Numbered from the stretch's first letter, positions 22,200 to 34,331 are shown. The stretch: 64,000 nt of DNA from Physcomitrium patens (GCF_000002425.4 NC_037260.1:14563329-14627328); one strand, 5' to 3'. The notes: a model not told the origin generated them from the letters alone. Translations and numbers: made by a program.

Positions 22200-23676
22200 T
22201 AATTACCTCTTTCGCTTAATGCTGTCAATGATAACATCATGAAACTCCTTCTTTGCAATTCCCAAGACTTCTTTCAATGTGAATTCCACCTTAGCATTTA
22301 ATATACATTCTTTCAACACCCCTTTCAAATTTGTTGCCGCTTCAATGTCAAAAAGTAGCTTATAAGCAATTGATTTGCCCTTATCTTTTGTCTCCTTTGT
22401 TTTTTCTTCCAATGATGCTGAGGTATCCTTTACAGGCAATTCTTCTGAAGCTGCCTCCCGAGCCTTGTCTCCTCGAGTTTGCCTCTTAAAAGAATTTCCT
22501 TCTCTAGTATCATCAAAATTTCCTCGTCTTTTTTCTTCCATCAAAGCTTCATGTTGGCTCTTAACAATATATGCATGAACTGAAAGAGACTCAACAGGAT
22601 CCTCCCAACTTGTTCTACCTCATATTGTAGCTGCAGTCCTCAATAACGCTTCTCGAGGTAATTTTCCTTCTTGTATTGTAGAAACGGCAGAAGCCCAAAA
22701 CTCACTAGTTTCCGTACTTCCACCAATTTCATCATCTACTCTAGCACCATAACTTGCACTTTCTCGTACTACTGTTTCATGCTCTTTTAAGTAATCTTGA
22801 ACCAATGCTCTCATTTCTTCCTTGCCAAAATTGGTTTGAAGAATATCCTCTCTATCTTTTAATGCTATCTTCCCATCTCTCTAGCAAATAATTCCCTGCC
22901 GTATCATATTATTAAATTCATTGCAATCTTTTCTAGTGTGTGAAGCATCATCACACCAAATGCATTTTTGTACATATCCTTGTTTTGAAACATTCTTCGA
23001 ATTGTTTGTAGAAGTATTGTCTTCAAGTCTTGCCAATTTGATTTGAAGATCTCGCATTCCTCGTATAATTTCTTCCATCCCCATAACTGCTTTCTTTGAT
23101 AAGGATGTCGAAGGTTGAACTGTAGGCATTGTTGGTGGTGTTGTACGTACTGGAGCTTTGGGTGCTTGTATTGTTTTCGGAATATTGCTCCTATCCTTCC
23201 TCCTTTTTTTTTTTGTAAGCAACCCCACCGCATCTTCAACGTTCTTCCACTTCGTTGTTAATCCTTCATCTTCTTTTTTGTCTTCAAAAAGGAGTTCCAA
23301 TTTTCCTTGCAATTCTCCATTAGCAGCTTGAAGAAATAGATCAACTTTGTTTGGCTCTAATGTCAATTTTTCTACCTTCGATAATTGAGAGTACTGCCTC
23401 TCAAATTCCTTTAGTAGCTCTGTTACTTGGAAATTCTTATTAGGCCGTTCAATCCATTCCAGAAACAGCTTCTTAGTATTACGATCAGCATCTTCTAAGA
23501 AATATTCATCTTTCAACGTATGTGAAAAAACCTCCCATCAATTCCCATAACGATCCGTAATCGATGTAATATAGTCTCGTATCTCCGCTACCATGGCAAG
23601 TCCAAACAATTCAACCATTTTCTTCTCAGAAATCCGATTTAATTCCATTTCACGAACATAGCATCTTAAATACCTC
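22200..23676 (-). pseudogene. Elem2 gag
   Basis: Homologous to Elem1 gag: KDEYFLEDADRNTKKLF, ERQYSQLSKVEKLTLEP, VDLFLQAANGELQ, zinc knuckle CIWCDDASHTRKDC near 22930-22970. Stops at 22200, near 22618 and near 22880 and a frame break near 23540. The N-terminus is lost at SRYLRCYVR, where sequence passes directly into the LTR (CCTCGAGAACG junction). Confidence 0.85.
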
Positions 23677-24921
23677 GAGAACGTGCCGATCATCTGGCTG
23701 TAGAAGGTAGTATGGAGATTCGCCAATATTCAAGCAGTTTATCGGTTTTTGACTATTGGAATATAAATAACTACAAGAATACACCGTAAATCTATACGGA
23801 TGCCATTCGACTACTTGTCGAAGTCCTTTTTGACCCAGCCTATAGGTCTCTAGACGTTACAGGGAATCCCGAACAATTCAAACTGCTAATCTTTGATACC
23901 GCTTTATACTCACGATCTTGTATCCACTGACTATCTTGTTAGATTAATCCAATAAATTTCATTCACTCCACATACTTAATCCTATAGACACCCTTTTAAT
24001 TCTTCATCATAGACGTAACTCGATTTCACAAAACAGTCAAGAGTAATCAAACCCACTTCATTAAAAATCTCGATTCACCATTACAACACTGACTTCAGCA
24101 ACGATTTCCTTAGTCTTCCCAAAACCCTATGAAGAAAAAAAAATCCAATTCTCTGTCTTCTTTCTTCGCCCGAAGCATGAAGCTAGCTCTCTCGATCCTT
24201 CTAAATCCCCCCAAAAAACTTCTTCTCCCCCCCTCTCATTTCTTAACCTTAATTCTGAATTTCTTCAGTCCTCCATCTTGGATCCGGAATTGGCTCCCAC
24301 CGTCAGAGCTTGGATCCAAAATTGGCTCTCGTCATCAGAGCTTTCTCCTCCATTTTTACCTTTAAGAGATCCTTTTACCGAAAACAACGTTTCCTGAAAT
24401 GGCACAGAGAACAGGACAGCCTGAAACAGAATCAAAACCCCGTAATCGGGACCACATTGAGTCGCCCAACCAATTCAGGTCTTATATTGGGTAAGAGTCC
24501 AGTAGTAAGACCCGGATATTCCCGTAATTGGATCAAATTGGTCCTTCGCGTCAGATTGGCTGAGGCCCATAGTAAGACCTGGATTTTCCCATAATTAGAC
24601 TTGATTGGGTTGCCCGACCAATTCAGATCTCATATTGGATAAGAAGACTCGGATTGGATTCTTGAAATTGGATCCAATTGGCTCTTCGAACCAGGCTCAC
24701 CCGTCGTGTGAATTGGTCCTTTCCCTTCCTAATGACTCCTGTTATTTGAATCAAACAGAGCATTTCAGTATGCCCCGGCTGACTGTAACGGGGTAACTGA
24801 ACCCGGCCACTCAGTATTTGAACTGGAGTTGGTCATTGTTCCCAATATTCGAGGTAACTGAACATTAATAAAAGTCCCCTTTCTTTATATTTTCACGGTA
24901 TACTCGTGTTACAAGACGAGA
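23677..24921 (-). repeat. Elem2 right (5') LTR, truncated
   Basis: Lacks about the first 20-30 bases of the LTR at the gag junction; otherwise collinear with 17409-18117 and then with the 3' half of the Elem1 LTR including the CCCGTAAT repeat units. Ends ACGAGA (mutated ACGACA). Confidence 0.85.
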
Positions 24922-26100
24922 ACGCCACTGGATTGATTTGCATCTGAATGATAAATGGTCCCAATCTTTGATAGTCCAACTTATCACATGGTCACTTGGT
25001 CTTGATATTCCGTCGAAGAAGCCATGCTTTATCTCCAATTTTGAAATTAGGTGCTTGATTCCGAAATCTATCTATAGATGCCTTATTGGATTCTTGAGCA
25101 GATTGTAATTGAAGCTTCAACATATTTTGAAGCTCTGATAGTTGTTTCGCAAATCCTTCAGTTGCTGGATTATTATTTATTGACGGACTCAATAAATCAA
25201 GCCTCGGATGATACCCCTAGTTGAAAAAGAATGGTGTGTATTGAGTCGACGCATGGAGGGTGTTGTTATATGCAAACTTGGCTAGCTACAGATATGTGGT
25301 TCAATCGTCTTGCTGATAGTTGATGCTGTATCATAAGTATTATTCCTAGACTTAGTTCACCCGTTTCATTTGGTCGTCAGTTTGAGGAAGAAAAGCCAAA
25401 GAAAGCTTGATATCTATATTCAGTATCTCAAAGAGAGATCTCCAAAACTTTGATACGAACTGGGTTCCTCGATCTGATACGATATCATCTGGTAGTCCAT
25501 GATATCGATACACATTATCAAGAAAGAGCCTTGCTGTGACTTCATTGGATGATGTCTTCTTGCAAGGGACAAAGTGCGCCATCTTTGTAAGCCGATCTAT
25601 CACAAAAAAGATGCTATCAAATGAGTTTGATGATGGCAGGTCCGTGATGAAGTCCATGGAAATTGAAGACCATGGTCGACGTGGAATCGACAATGGCTAT
25701 AGAAGTCCATGAAGGCAATGTCGAGGATTCTTGGATCTTGAACAGATGTCGCAGGAGAAGAAAAAATCTTTCACATCCTTCTACATTTGGCGCCACCAAA
25801 ACTCTCGAGAAATAAACTCCAAGGTATTGTTAAATCCAAAATGTCCTGCAGCTGGAAAATCGTGGTGAGATTGAAGAACTCGAAGTCGTGCTGGTCTTTT
25901 GGGATATACAACCACTCTTCAAAGTATAAAAGATCTCCCTCCACCTTAAACTTATCGTCATTGACATGCTGCTTAATATCAATGGCTACTGAATCTTCAA
26001 TGGTCACGGTACGTACTTGATTCAAGAAGTCAGTATCAATTAGCAAAATAATAGTGCAAAGCTGAAATTGCTCTGGCTTCAACAATGATGTATATTGTTG
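24922..26100 (-). pseudogene. Heat integrase (N-terminal and core)
   Basis: Core: SISMDFITDLPSSNSFDSIF (Asp), DDIVSDRGTQFVSKFW (Asp), LPQTDDQMKRVN where TDGQTERVN is usual, so Glu is Lys. Before it lies an RH-IN linker and a frame-broken zinc-finger region (25700-25860). After the core: KQLSELQNMLKLQLQ, RFRNQAPNFKIGDKAWLL. Interrupted at 24921 by Elem2 and continued at 17408. Stops near 25218, 25350 and 25770. Confidence 0.85.
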
Positions 26101-26691
26101 ATCAAACGCTGCTTCTCCAGTCTTTGGTATAAGATACAATCTCCTCGATAAGGCATCAGATAGTCCTTGCTGCTTTCCAAGTCGATAAGTGATAATAAAA
26201 TCGAACCTAGATAGCAACATACTCTACCAAGCTTGACGTCAATTTAGAACTTGAGTCGACATGAAATACTCCAAATTCTTGTGATCTGTATATACGGTCA
26301 TTGGGTGTGCAGCTCCTTCAAGAAAGTGACGCCATTCTTGGAAAGAATCCACTATAGCAAGAAGTTTCTTATTGTGGATCTCATAATTGATTTCAGCAGT
26401 AGAGAACTTTTGAGAATAGAATGCAACCGGATGGAGCTTCTTGTCTTCTCCCATTTGTGAAAGTACAGCTCCCAAAGCAAAATCCGAAGCATCAGTTTCT
26501 AAATAAAAGGCCTTTGTAAAGTCTAGATGTACCAAGATTGGAGCCGTAGTAAATGCGGTCTTCAGGTCTTGAAACGCCCTCTCCGCTAGAGGTCCCCATT
26601 CCAGCTTATCCTTGCATGTCAACCGAGTGAGAGGAGCAGCAACTTGAGAGTAATTCTTGATGAAGATCCGATAGAAGTTGGCAAAACCAAG
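26101..26691 (-). pseudogene. Heat RNase H
   Basis: [20 protein letters not shown] (RT thumb), [19 protein letters not shown] (Asp), [23 protein letters not shown] (Glu position shows HNKKLLA for HDKELLA, so Lys), [14 protein letters not shown] (Asp), and GLSDALSRR (Asp) past a stop near 26236. The RNase H fold is recognisable but the second acidic residue is lost. Confidence 0.83.
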
Positions 26692-28071
26692 AAAGTATTA
26701 AACGTCTCTAACCGTCTTCAGAGTCTCCCAGGACATGATTGCTTCCACCTTCTTGAGGTCCATCTTCAAGCCTTTCGTAGTCGCAATGAACCCTAGAAAC
26801 TCCATCTCTATTTGGTGAAATAAACACTTTTCCAACTTGGCATATAATCCTTGCTCACGTAGTTTTTCCAAGACCAAATGAACGTGCTTTTCATACTCTT
26901 CCTCATTTTTGGAGAATATCAAAATATCATCCAAATAGATGACAACAAAATCATCAAGGTGCTCTCAGAAAATGTCATTCAACATATGTTGAAAGACCGC
27001 TAGAGCATTGGTAAGACCAAAGGGCATGACATTATACTCAAAATGGCCATACCTTGTACGGAACGATGTCTTCCACTCATCTCCTTCCTTGATTCGTACG
27101 AGGTTGTAAGCTCCCCTTAGATCAATTTTTGTAAAGATCCTTGCACGTCCTAGTTGTTCTAAGAGACCAAAAATCAAAGGTAATGGATAATGATTCTTCT
27201 TTGTTACCTTGTTGAGGCCTCAATAGTCCACGCACATCCGCAACGAGCCATCTTTCTGCTTCATAAATAAGATGGGTGTTCCAATTGATGATTTTGAATG
27301 ACGGATGAAGTTCTTGGCTAGATTCTCATCGATGTACTTCCGCAACTCCGCCAACCTCATTTGCGATAGATTGTAGATTGGGCCAAAAGGCAATTGTGCT
27401 CTTTCTTGCAAGTCTATGGTGCAATCATATGGTCGGTGTTCCTGTAGCATGTCGGCATTCTTCTTTTGAAAGATGTCTTTAAAATCCTTATATTGCTCAG
27501 GTATACTTGTTGTCGAGATCTTCTCCTCGGTAGTTGGAGCCACATGAATGACAAACAGTGTACCTTCTTTGGACGATCTTATAAACGCTCTTGCTCCAAT
27601 GAATAAGGATTTCTCTATTCGGGGTTTTCTACTAGGCTTGCTCTTGGGTGGTTTTGTGGGAAAGGTCATCTTCTGCAACCTCCAATCTATGGATGGGTTA
27701 TGCTTTTCTAACCAAGAAAGACCAAGAATAATAGGATTTGATGGGGTTCTAATAATATTCAAAATAATATGACTACTATGGCCCTTAAATGTCACTTCTA
27801 TAGGTTTTGATTTATAGGTGACACTACCAGACAATAAAGGTCGCCCATCTATGACCTCAACGTGAATAGGTTTGGATTTTTGTACTAAAGGGATCTTATG
27901 ATACTTCACAAATTCTTCATCTGAGAAACAAGCAGATGCTCTTGAATCTAATAATGCTAAGATTCTCAGTTTCTGAGGGCCAATAAGCAAAGGAATTGTA
28001 AAGCAAAGGGCAGGTTGGGTAGAAAGAAAGGAACCTGATTGTTGTTGCGATATTTCACTGTCCAGTCGCAC
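26692..28071 (-). pseudogene. Heat protease and reverse transcriptase
   Basis: Protease: LRILALLDSRASACFSDEEF, with DSR in place of DSG. Then a PIILGLSWLEKHNPSIDW segment typical of gypsy protease-RT linkers. RT: PYDCTIDLQERAQLPFGPIY, KDGSLRMCVDY then a stop at 27218, [23 protein letters not shown] (Asp), [14 protein letters not shown] and, past a TGA near 26961, YLDDILIF, the intact active-site box. Several single lesions, otherwise well preserved. Confidence 0.88.
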
Positions 28072-28133
28072 AGTTCCTATTGTACCCGGGCATCCTTGTT
28101 TTCCTGAACAAACTCACCCCCAGTCTTGACAAT

Positions 28134-29103
28134 ATGTCGATTTTGCTTCTTGGGGCAGTTTCCAACTTTGTAGCCTTCTTCACCGCAATACAAGCATAGA
28201 TCTTCTTCCATACGCTGCTTTTTTTTCTTCTAGGATAAGGGATTTGACATGTACCGCATCAATGTGCATGTCTTCTACCTCTGAATGTGAATTCATGCTG
28301 CTTGCTGACATAGTTGGGGCGTAGCGAACGGGATGTTGTCTTGAACGTTGATCTTGGCAGCGTTGAAATAGGTGATTATCGCACTTCTTAGCTTGGCTAA
28401 TAGCTTTATTGAGCGTTTGTGGATCAGAAAGAGTTAACAGCAAATCCTTCACATCATCCCTTAAACTCCAATAGAATTGACTCATCAACGCTTCTTCATC
28501 CCAATTGATGTTGCATGCTAATTGCCTGAAGTCTGATGCATAGACTGATGTAGAGTGCATCTCTTGTCGTAGTGACCAGATCTTTGTTGTAGCCCATCGA
28601 ACCTTATCGTGTTCACCAAATGCTTCCGCAAATGCCTCCAAAAAGGTTTCAAAGTTGTTTAGTATGGACGATCGTTTCTCAAACAAAAGAGCAAACCATG
28701 ATAGAGCTTGCCCTGTAAGTAAGGTTTCAACAAGTCCAACACGTGACTCCTTCGTTGGATAGCATTCGGACTATAAAACTGTTATCAACCTGATTTGATT
28801 GACGAATCCTCGAAACTTGAAATGCGTACCATCAAACTTATCCTGAAGGCTAACTCGGGGCTCTTTATGTTGTAGAACCAGCGGTGCTTGTCGAACCTGA
28901 GGCAAAGTTGCTTCTCCAAGTGCAGAAGTTTGAGGTTGGTGCAACGTAGATTGTGCCATCCTGGATGTTCCTTCATTATGAAGCCTTGCCACGATTCCTT
29001 CAATCTCTATAATTCTTTGCGACAACGTAGCGAGGGCATTCATGATAGCATCTAACTTGGACTCTGAAATTTTCGTCATACTAATGTCTTGGCCTCCGGC
29101 CAT
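28134..29103 (-). pseudogene. Heat gag
   Basis: Begins MAGGQDISMTKISESKLDA at 29103 with a coiled helix (LSQRIIEIEGIVARLH), LQDKFDGTHFKFRGFVNQI, a stop and frame change near 28770, then SSILNNFETFLEAFAEAFGEHD, YASDFRQLACNINWDEEAL, FYWSLRDDVKDLLL and a CLYCGEEGYKVGNCPKK zinc knuckle near 28140-28190. Retrotrans_gag fold by similarity. Confidence 0.85.
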
Positions 29104-29383
29104 TCTAAGAGAAGGACAGAAATGACTCTACAAGAAGACAATATTGGTTTAAAGGAGGGTACTCCGCAACCTCAAAAATGCCTTAAGAGCTTCAAGAAAA
29201 GGGGTAATCCACTCTCTCCAAGAAGAATAAGACTCCAATATTGTAACAAAAGAAGTATCAATTTAGAGGAGGGTAATCCGCAATCTCTAAAATACTAGTA
29301 CACTTCCAAGTAGAGGGATAATCTGTACTCTAATGAGGAAGAAACTAGCTCTGATATCTAAGGTGAGTGAAGTCTGGACAAAC
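29104..29383 (-). promoter_or_regulatory. Heat leader: iMet primer site and repeated hairpins
   Basis: AGCTCTGATATC at 29347-29358 resembles the 3' end of initiator tRNA-Met (GCTCTGATACCA), two changes. Toward gag are four short inverted repeats whose loops read GGAGTACCC, GGATTACCCC, GGATTACCC and AGATTATCCC in the sense direction; the best are TTTAGAG/CTCTAAA at 29262-29291 and TAGAG/CTCTA at 29311-29332, with GAGG/CCTC at 29154-29173. Confidence 0.65.
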
Positions 29384-29781
29384 TATCACGGACAGAGAAA
29401 TATAGACTCGAGATCTAATAAGAAGTTCAAGAAGAACTGGCAAGAAGTAGATTAATCAGATGAATACAAGAACAACACCAGAGAGGTGAGCTAGAGCTCC
29501 AAAAGATGTGTTGTTGAGACTGAAGAATTCTTCAATCTCGATTCCAATATATACTCCTATTTAAAAAGCTTCTCAAGCAACTTCTATCAACTAAGAAGCT
29601 TCTAGAAGGTTCGAGAGACTTGCTTCTAGAAGGTTCTAGAAACTTGTCTCTAGAAGGTTCTAAGGACTATGTCCTTAACATCTTCTACCAACTAAGAAGC
29701 TTCTAGAAGATTCCAGAGACTTGTTTCTAGAAGGTTCTAGAAACTTGTCTCTAGAAGGTTTTAAGGACTATGTTCCTAACA
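29384..29781 (-). repeat. Heat 5' LTR (398 bp)
   Basis: Starts TATCACGG (mutated TGTCACGG) and ends CCTAACA on plus, then the duplicated ATTGT. Homologous along its length to 16072-16549 but with two instead of three 77-bp units. Confidence 0.9.
29595..29770 (-). promoter_or_regulatory. Heat-shock element array, two units, plus TATA box
   Basis: 29595 onward: GAAGCTTCTAGAAGGTTC with further GAGAGACTTG, then TTCTAGAAGGTTCTAGAAAC; the second unit begins near 29697. Minus-strand TATATATT lies at 29546-29553, 3' of the array in the sense of transcription, i.e. enhancer then TATA then R/U5, as in a working LTR promoter. Confidence 0.8.
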
Positions 29782-29786
29782 ATTGT

Positions 29787-31550
29787 ATCGACTTGAAGGT
29801 TGAGACAATCATAATGTCTCATCTGACAAGTCAACAAACAAAGGCTCTTGAGTCAAATCCACTGGTTGTTGGTTCTCCATCTCCTTAGCATCACAACTAC
29901 GAAGAAGCTACAAACAAGGATTGAAAGTAGAATGATATCTTGCCTAGATCTTGTTTCTTTTATATAAAAAGTTTTCATCTTGATTTTGATAGATGTCGTC
30001 GATGAAAAGCCTCCATAATCTTTGTTACATTTATAAGATTCTTTATTGGCTCCCATGTACATTCACTAATATCATATCCATGATTATGGACAAGATATTT
30101 CAATTTATTTGAGCGCCGCCTTGAATCTAAGACTTCTTTCACTTCAAATTCTTCATTATTTTCTACTTTTATAAGAGGAGGTGGAACTTGTCTTCTTCTT
30201 GGTATATCCACTATCTTGTGTGGTTGAAGAAGAGACATGTGGAATACTAGATGGATTTTCATTGAGTCCGATAGATGTAAACAATATGCAATTGGATTGA
30301 TTTGTGTAGAAATAGAAAATGGTCCCAGCCTTTGATAGTCCAACTTGTCACAAAGACGAGTGGTCTTGATATTGTGACAAAGTAACCATACCTTATCACC
30401 CATCTAGAATGGTGGTTGTTCCTTTCGATAGACATCCGCATTGATCTTTTGTTGTTCTTGAACTTCTTTTAAGTGCGCCTTCATCGTTGCATGTAGGTTT
30501 GATAAATAAATTGCCAAATCTTTCGCAGCAGGATAATCAACTTTTGAAAAGTCAAAAGTATCAAGTCATGGATGATTACCATAATTAGCAAAGAAAGGTG
30601 ATTGTTTTGTAGAAGAATGTATTGTATTATTGTAAGCAAACTCTGCCAATGGCAAAAAAGTTGTCCGATCATCTTGTTGGTAGTTAATGGTACATCTTAA
30701 ATACTGCTCCAAAACTTGATTAACACGCTCCATTTGTCTATTAATTTGAGGATGGAATGCCGAAGATAGTTTTATATCCACTTTTAAAATCTTAAAAAGA
30801 GTCCACTAAAATCTTGATACAAATTGAGTTCCTCTATCTGATATAATATCCTTGGGTAATCCATGATAGCAATAGATATTGTTAAGAAAGAGCTTAGATT
30901 GTTTCTTCACCTGTGATAGATTTTGTACATGGTATAAAATGTGTCATCTTGGTAAAACGATCTACTATCACGAATATAGAGTCATAAGAACCTGAGCTTG
31001 AAAGGTCCGTAATGAAATCCATAGAAATAGAAGACCATTGTTGTTCTGGAATGGATAATGGCTGAAGAAGTCCATAAGGTTGATGAGGGGGAGTTTTTGA
31101 TCTTGAGCAAATATCATAAGATTGTATAAAATCTTTAACTGCTTTCCACATTTGAGGCCACCAAAAGTCCCTAGATATTACTTCCAAAGTTTTATTGTAC
31201 CCAAAATATCATGTTGTTGAAAAATTATGACGAGCTTGAAGAACATGTAATCAAGCTTCTCTTTCTAGAACATATAGGTGTCTCTCAAAATATAGTAGAT
31301 TCTTCTTGAATTCAAACTTGGAAGTATTATGAGACTTTGAAGCATTTTTCTTAATATCACGAATAAGAGGATCAGAAGACATATTTGATTGAACTTGCTT
31401 AATGAAAGTTGAATCAATAGTTAGTATTGATTTCATTACTCGAAGATGAAGATGCTCTAGCTTCAAGAGAACTGTCCATTGTTGATCAAAAGTAGCATCT
31501 CCTTCCTTTGGTACAAGATAAGATCGTTTAGACAGTACATCTGACAAACC
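29787..31550 (-). pseudogene. B integrase with chromodomain
   Basis: Zinc-finger part SRDFWWPQMWKAVKDF and CSRSK (31050-31187), core SISMDFITDLSSSGSYDSIF (Asp), ISDRGTQFVSRF near 30810 (Asp) and NRQMERVNQVLEQ (Glu kept), then NYQQDDRTTFLPLAEFAYNN, MGDKVWLLCHNIKTT, chromodomain EEFEVKEVLDSRRRSNKLKYL, NHGYDISECTWEPIKN and HRRHLSKSR. All three catalytic acids are visible, the best preserved integrase of the chromodomain copies, but the reading is cut by stops and frame changes near 30470, 30790 and 30895. Confidence 0.85.
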
Positions 31551-32930
31551 TTGTTATTTTTTTTGGTCGATAAGTGATCTTGAATTCAAATCTTGACAAA
31601 GACATACTCCAATGAGCTTGGCGATGATTCAAAATATGTACTGACATAAAATATTCAAGGTTCTTGTGATCCATATCCACTGTGATTGGGCTAGAAGCAC
31701 CTTCTAGATAATGGAACCATTCTTGAAACGAACCACGATTGCAAGAAGTTTTTTTTCTTGGATCTTGTAGTTGATCTTGGCTACTGAAAATTTTCTAGAA
31801 TGAAAAGCTATTGAATGAAGTTTATCATCTGTTCCCATTTGTGACAATACGGCATCAAAAACAAAGTCTAATGAGTCTGTTTTCATAAAAAATGGCTTCA
31901 AAAAATCGACGTGATACAAGATTGGTGCAGAAACAAAGGTTATCTTCAAAGCTTCAAATGCTACTTCTGCTTCTTGATTCCATTGAAGTTTGTCTTTACA
32001 AGTCAAATGTGTAAGTAAAGCTGCAAGTTGAGAGAGGTCTTTGATGAAGATCCAATAGTAGTTGGCAAATCTCAAAAAGCATTGGACATCTCTTACCATT
32101 TTTGGGATCTTCCTATCCATAATAGTTTGAACTTTCTAGGATCCATCATAAGTCCATCATTTGAAATAATATATCCTAAGAAGTCGACTTTAGTAGTATA
32201 AAATACACACTTTTCTATCTTGGCAAAGAGTCTTGCATCTCTTAATTTTTGTAATACTTAGCAAACATGAAGTTCTTATTTTTCTGGGTTCTTAGAATAG
32301 ATTAAGATGTCGTCTAGGTAATAGACAATAAAATCATCTAAAAACTTCCAAAAAACATCATTCATTAGATGTTGGAATGCTACTCGTGTATTTGTATGTC
32401 CAAAAGATATGACGTTGTATTCAAAATATCCATACCTTGTTCAAAACGTAGTCTTCCATTCATCTCCTTCTTTGATGCATACCAAATTATATACTCCATA
32501 TAGATCTATTTTTGTATAGATCTTAGCTTGATTTAACTGATCAAGAAGTCTAGATATCAAAGGTAGTGGGTACCTATTTTTGATAGTGATTTTGTTGAGT
32601 CTTAGATAATCAACATACATCCGCAATGCTCCATCTTTTTTCTTTATAAATAAAATTAAAGCTCCTGTTGGAGATTTAGAATGGCATATGAAGTTCTTGG
32701 CCAAATTTTCTTCAATATACTCCTTGAGTTCAACCAAATCATTTTGAGATAAATTATAGATTAATCCAAATGGCGATTGTATTCTTTTTGGAAGAGTATT
32801 CGCATTCTTTTTCTCAAATACATCTTGAAAATCTTGATATTGGCTTAGAATGCCACTTAAAGTCTTTCGACTAGTAGAAATAGGTGTGGCATAAATGACA
32901 CAAGGTGGTCCTTCTTTTGTAGCATGCAAG
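31551..32930 (-). pseudogene. B reverse transcriptase and RNase H
   Basis: RT: KKKDGALRMYVDYLRLNKITIKNRYPLP in pieces, YTKIDLYGVYNLVCIKEGDEW (Asp). The active-site region near 32310-32330 is frame-broken but YLDDILI is readable with one change. RT thumb and RNase H 31704-32120: [33 protein letters not shown] (Asp; Ala to Leu next), [14 protein letters not shown] (Glu to Lys position). Numerous stops. Confidence 0.8.
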
Positions 32931-33169
32931 AAAGTACTTGTACCTATAAATATAGGTTTAATTATACTAGACTTATGACTTTCTATTTGATTAACTATAC
33001 TCTTAGTTATACTTTCAGAAAAGTGAAGACTACGAGAAGTCCAATCTATTTTAGGATTATATTTTTCTAACCATGATAAATCTAAAATGACTGGATTAGA
33101 AGGAGATTTAATGATATTAAATATTATAAAGCTACTATGACTATTAGATGCTATTTTTATAGGAAGAAT

Positions 33170-34331
33170 TTAATCGGTAACATCTCTTAAAGAAAATGGA
33201 CGACCATCTATGACTTCTACATGAATAGGTTTAATTTTCTTTACTAAAAATATGCTATATCTTTTAGCAAATTTTTCATCTAAGAAACATGCTGAGGCTC
33301 TTGAATCTAGCAAGGCAGAGGCTTTGAGATGTTTAGGTCCTAGAATAAAATTTATTGTAAAATATGGAGAAGATTCTGAGGAGAAGATAGGACCTTTACT
33401 GACCGTTGTATAAGGTTCTAGCTGCATGGTCTCAATTGTAGCTGAACAAATTTGTTTTTTGACATGCTATCTTTTTTGATCGCGGTACTCCTTATTTTAT
33501 GGTTATATTACTTCTTTGGACAATGTTGAGTATTGTGCTTAGATTCTCCACAATATAAGCACAATCCTTCTTGACAACAACGAGTCTTTTCTTACTCAAT
33601 AAGAGGTTTGAAACGTACTGCATCAATTTACATATCTTCTACTTTCAAATGTATGTGTTGAAGAGATCTTGGTATTGCTATTGAATTATAGTAACGTTGA
33701 GATCCACTTATATGGTTCTCAGATCAGAATTCAAAAAGGTGATTATCGCACTTCACAGCAAAGACAATTGCTTGACTCAATGTTTGAGGATCAGGTAAGT
33801 TCAGCATTAATTTTTTTAGCTCATATTGTAATCCATAGAAAAATTGGCTAATAAGTGCAGTATCATCTCACTTGATATGAGTTGCAAGTTGTTGAAATTG
33901 TGAAGCATACAACGTTACTGATCGATTGCTTTGTCGTAAAATATGGATCTTATTGGTTCCAACATGAATTGCATCATATTCTCCATACATGGATCAAAAC
34001 TCTGCCAGAAAAGCCTTTAGATTATTCAATATTGGATCTCGTTATTCAAGAAAAGATAAAAACCATGATAATGCTGAACTTGAAAGAAGTATACCAATGA
34101 CTCTAACTTGCAATCCTGGAGTTGGATAGCTTTGGAATTGAAGTTCAATCACAAGTTATACTTGATTGATAAATCCTCGAAACTTGGATCTGGTGCCATC
34201 AAACTTCTCGGATAGAATAATTCTTGGTTCTCTAACACTGGAAGGATGTTCCACCATAAGAAAAGGGACATGATTTGGTGTAGATGTTGAAGCAGTTCCA
34301 ATCATTTCTATATATTCACTTCTTGCCAATC
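33170..34331 (-). pseudogene. B gag (3' portion) and protease
   Basis: Gag: IILSEKFDGTRSKFRGFINQV, YGLQYELKKLMLNLPDPQTLSQAI and zinc knuckle CLYCGESKHNTQHCPKK near 33520-33570 with complete CCHC. Protease: ASALLDSRASACFLDEKFAKRY, the same DSR as Heat and C. Broken by many stops. The 5' part of gag is at 42059-42180, on the other side of element C. Confidence 0.82.

Larger units (their letters stand above)
17409..24921 (-). mobile_element. Elem2: sister of Elem1, inserted in Heat integrase
   Basis: Same gene order and family as Elem1. The outer LTR ends are kept (TGTCGT left, mutated ACGAGA right) with imperfect flanking duplication (TACGT against AACGC). Both LTR-internal junctions are deleted: left LTR runs straight into the integrase tail near 18117, right gag runs into LTR sequence near 23677. 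Primer site, gag start and polypurine tract are therefore gone and the copy cannot be reverse transcribed normally. Confidence 0.9.
16072..29781 (-). mobile_element. Heat: chromodomain Ty3/gypsy element with heat-shock-element LTRs
   Basis: LTRs 16072-16549 and 29384-29781 flanked by perfect 5-bp duplications ATTGT (16067-16071, 29782-29786). Minus-strand order: LTR, iMet primer site, leader hairpins, gag, protease, RT, RNase H, integrase, chromodomain, 3' untranslated region, polypurine tract, LTR. Elem2 (17409-24921) splits the integrase C-terminus. The coding region has several stops and frameshifts. The LTRs contain tandem heat-shock elements upstream of a TATA box. Confidence 0.92.
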
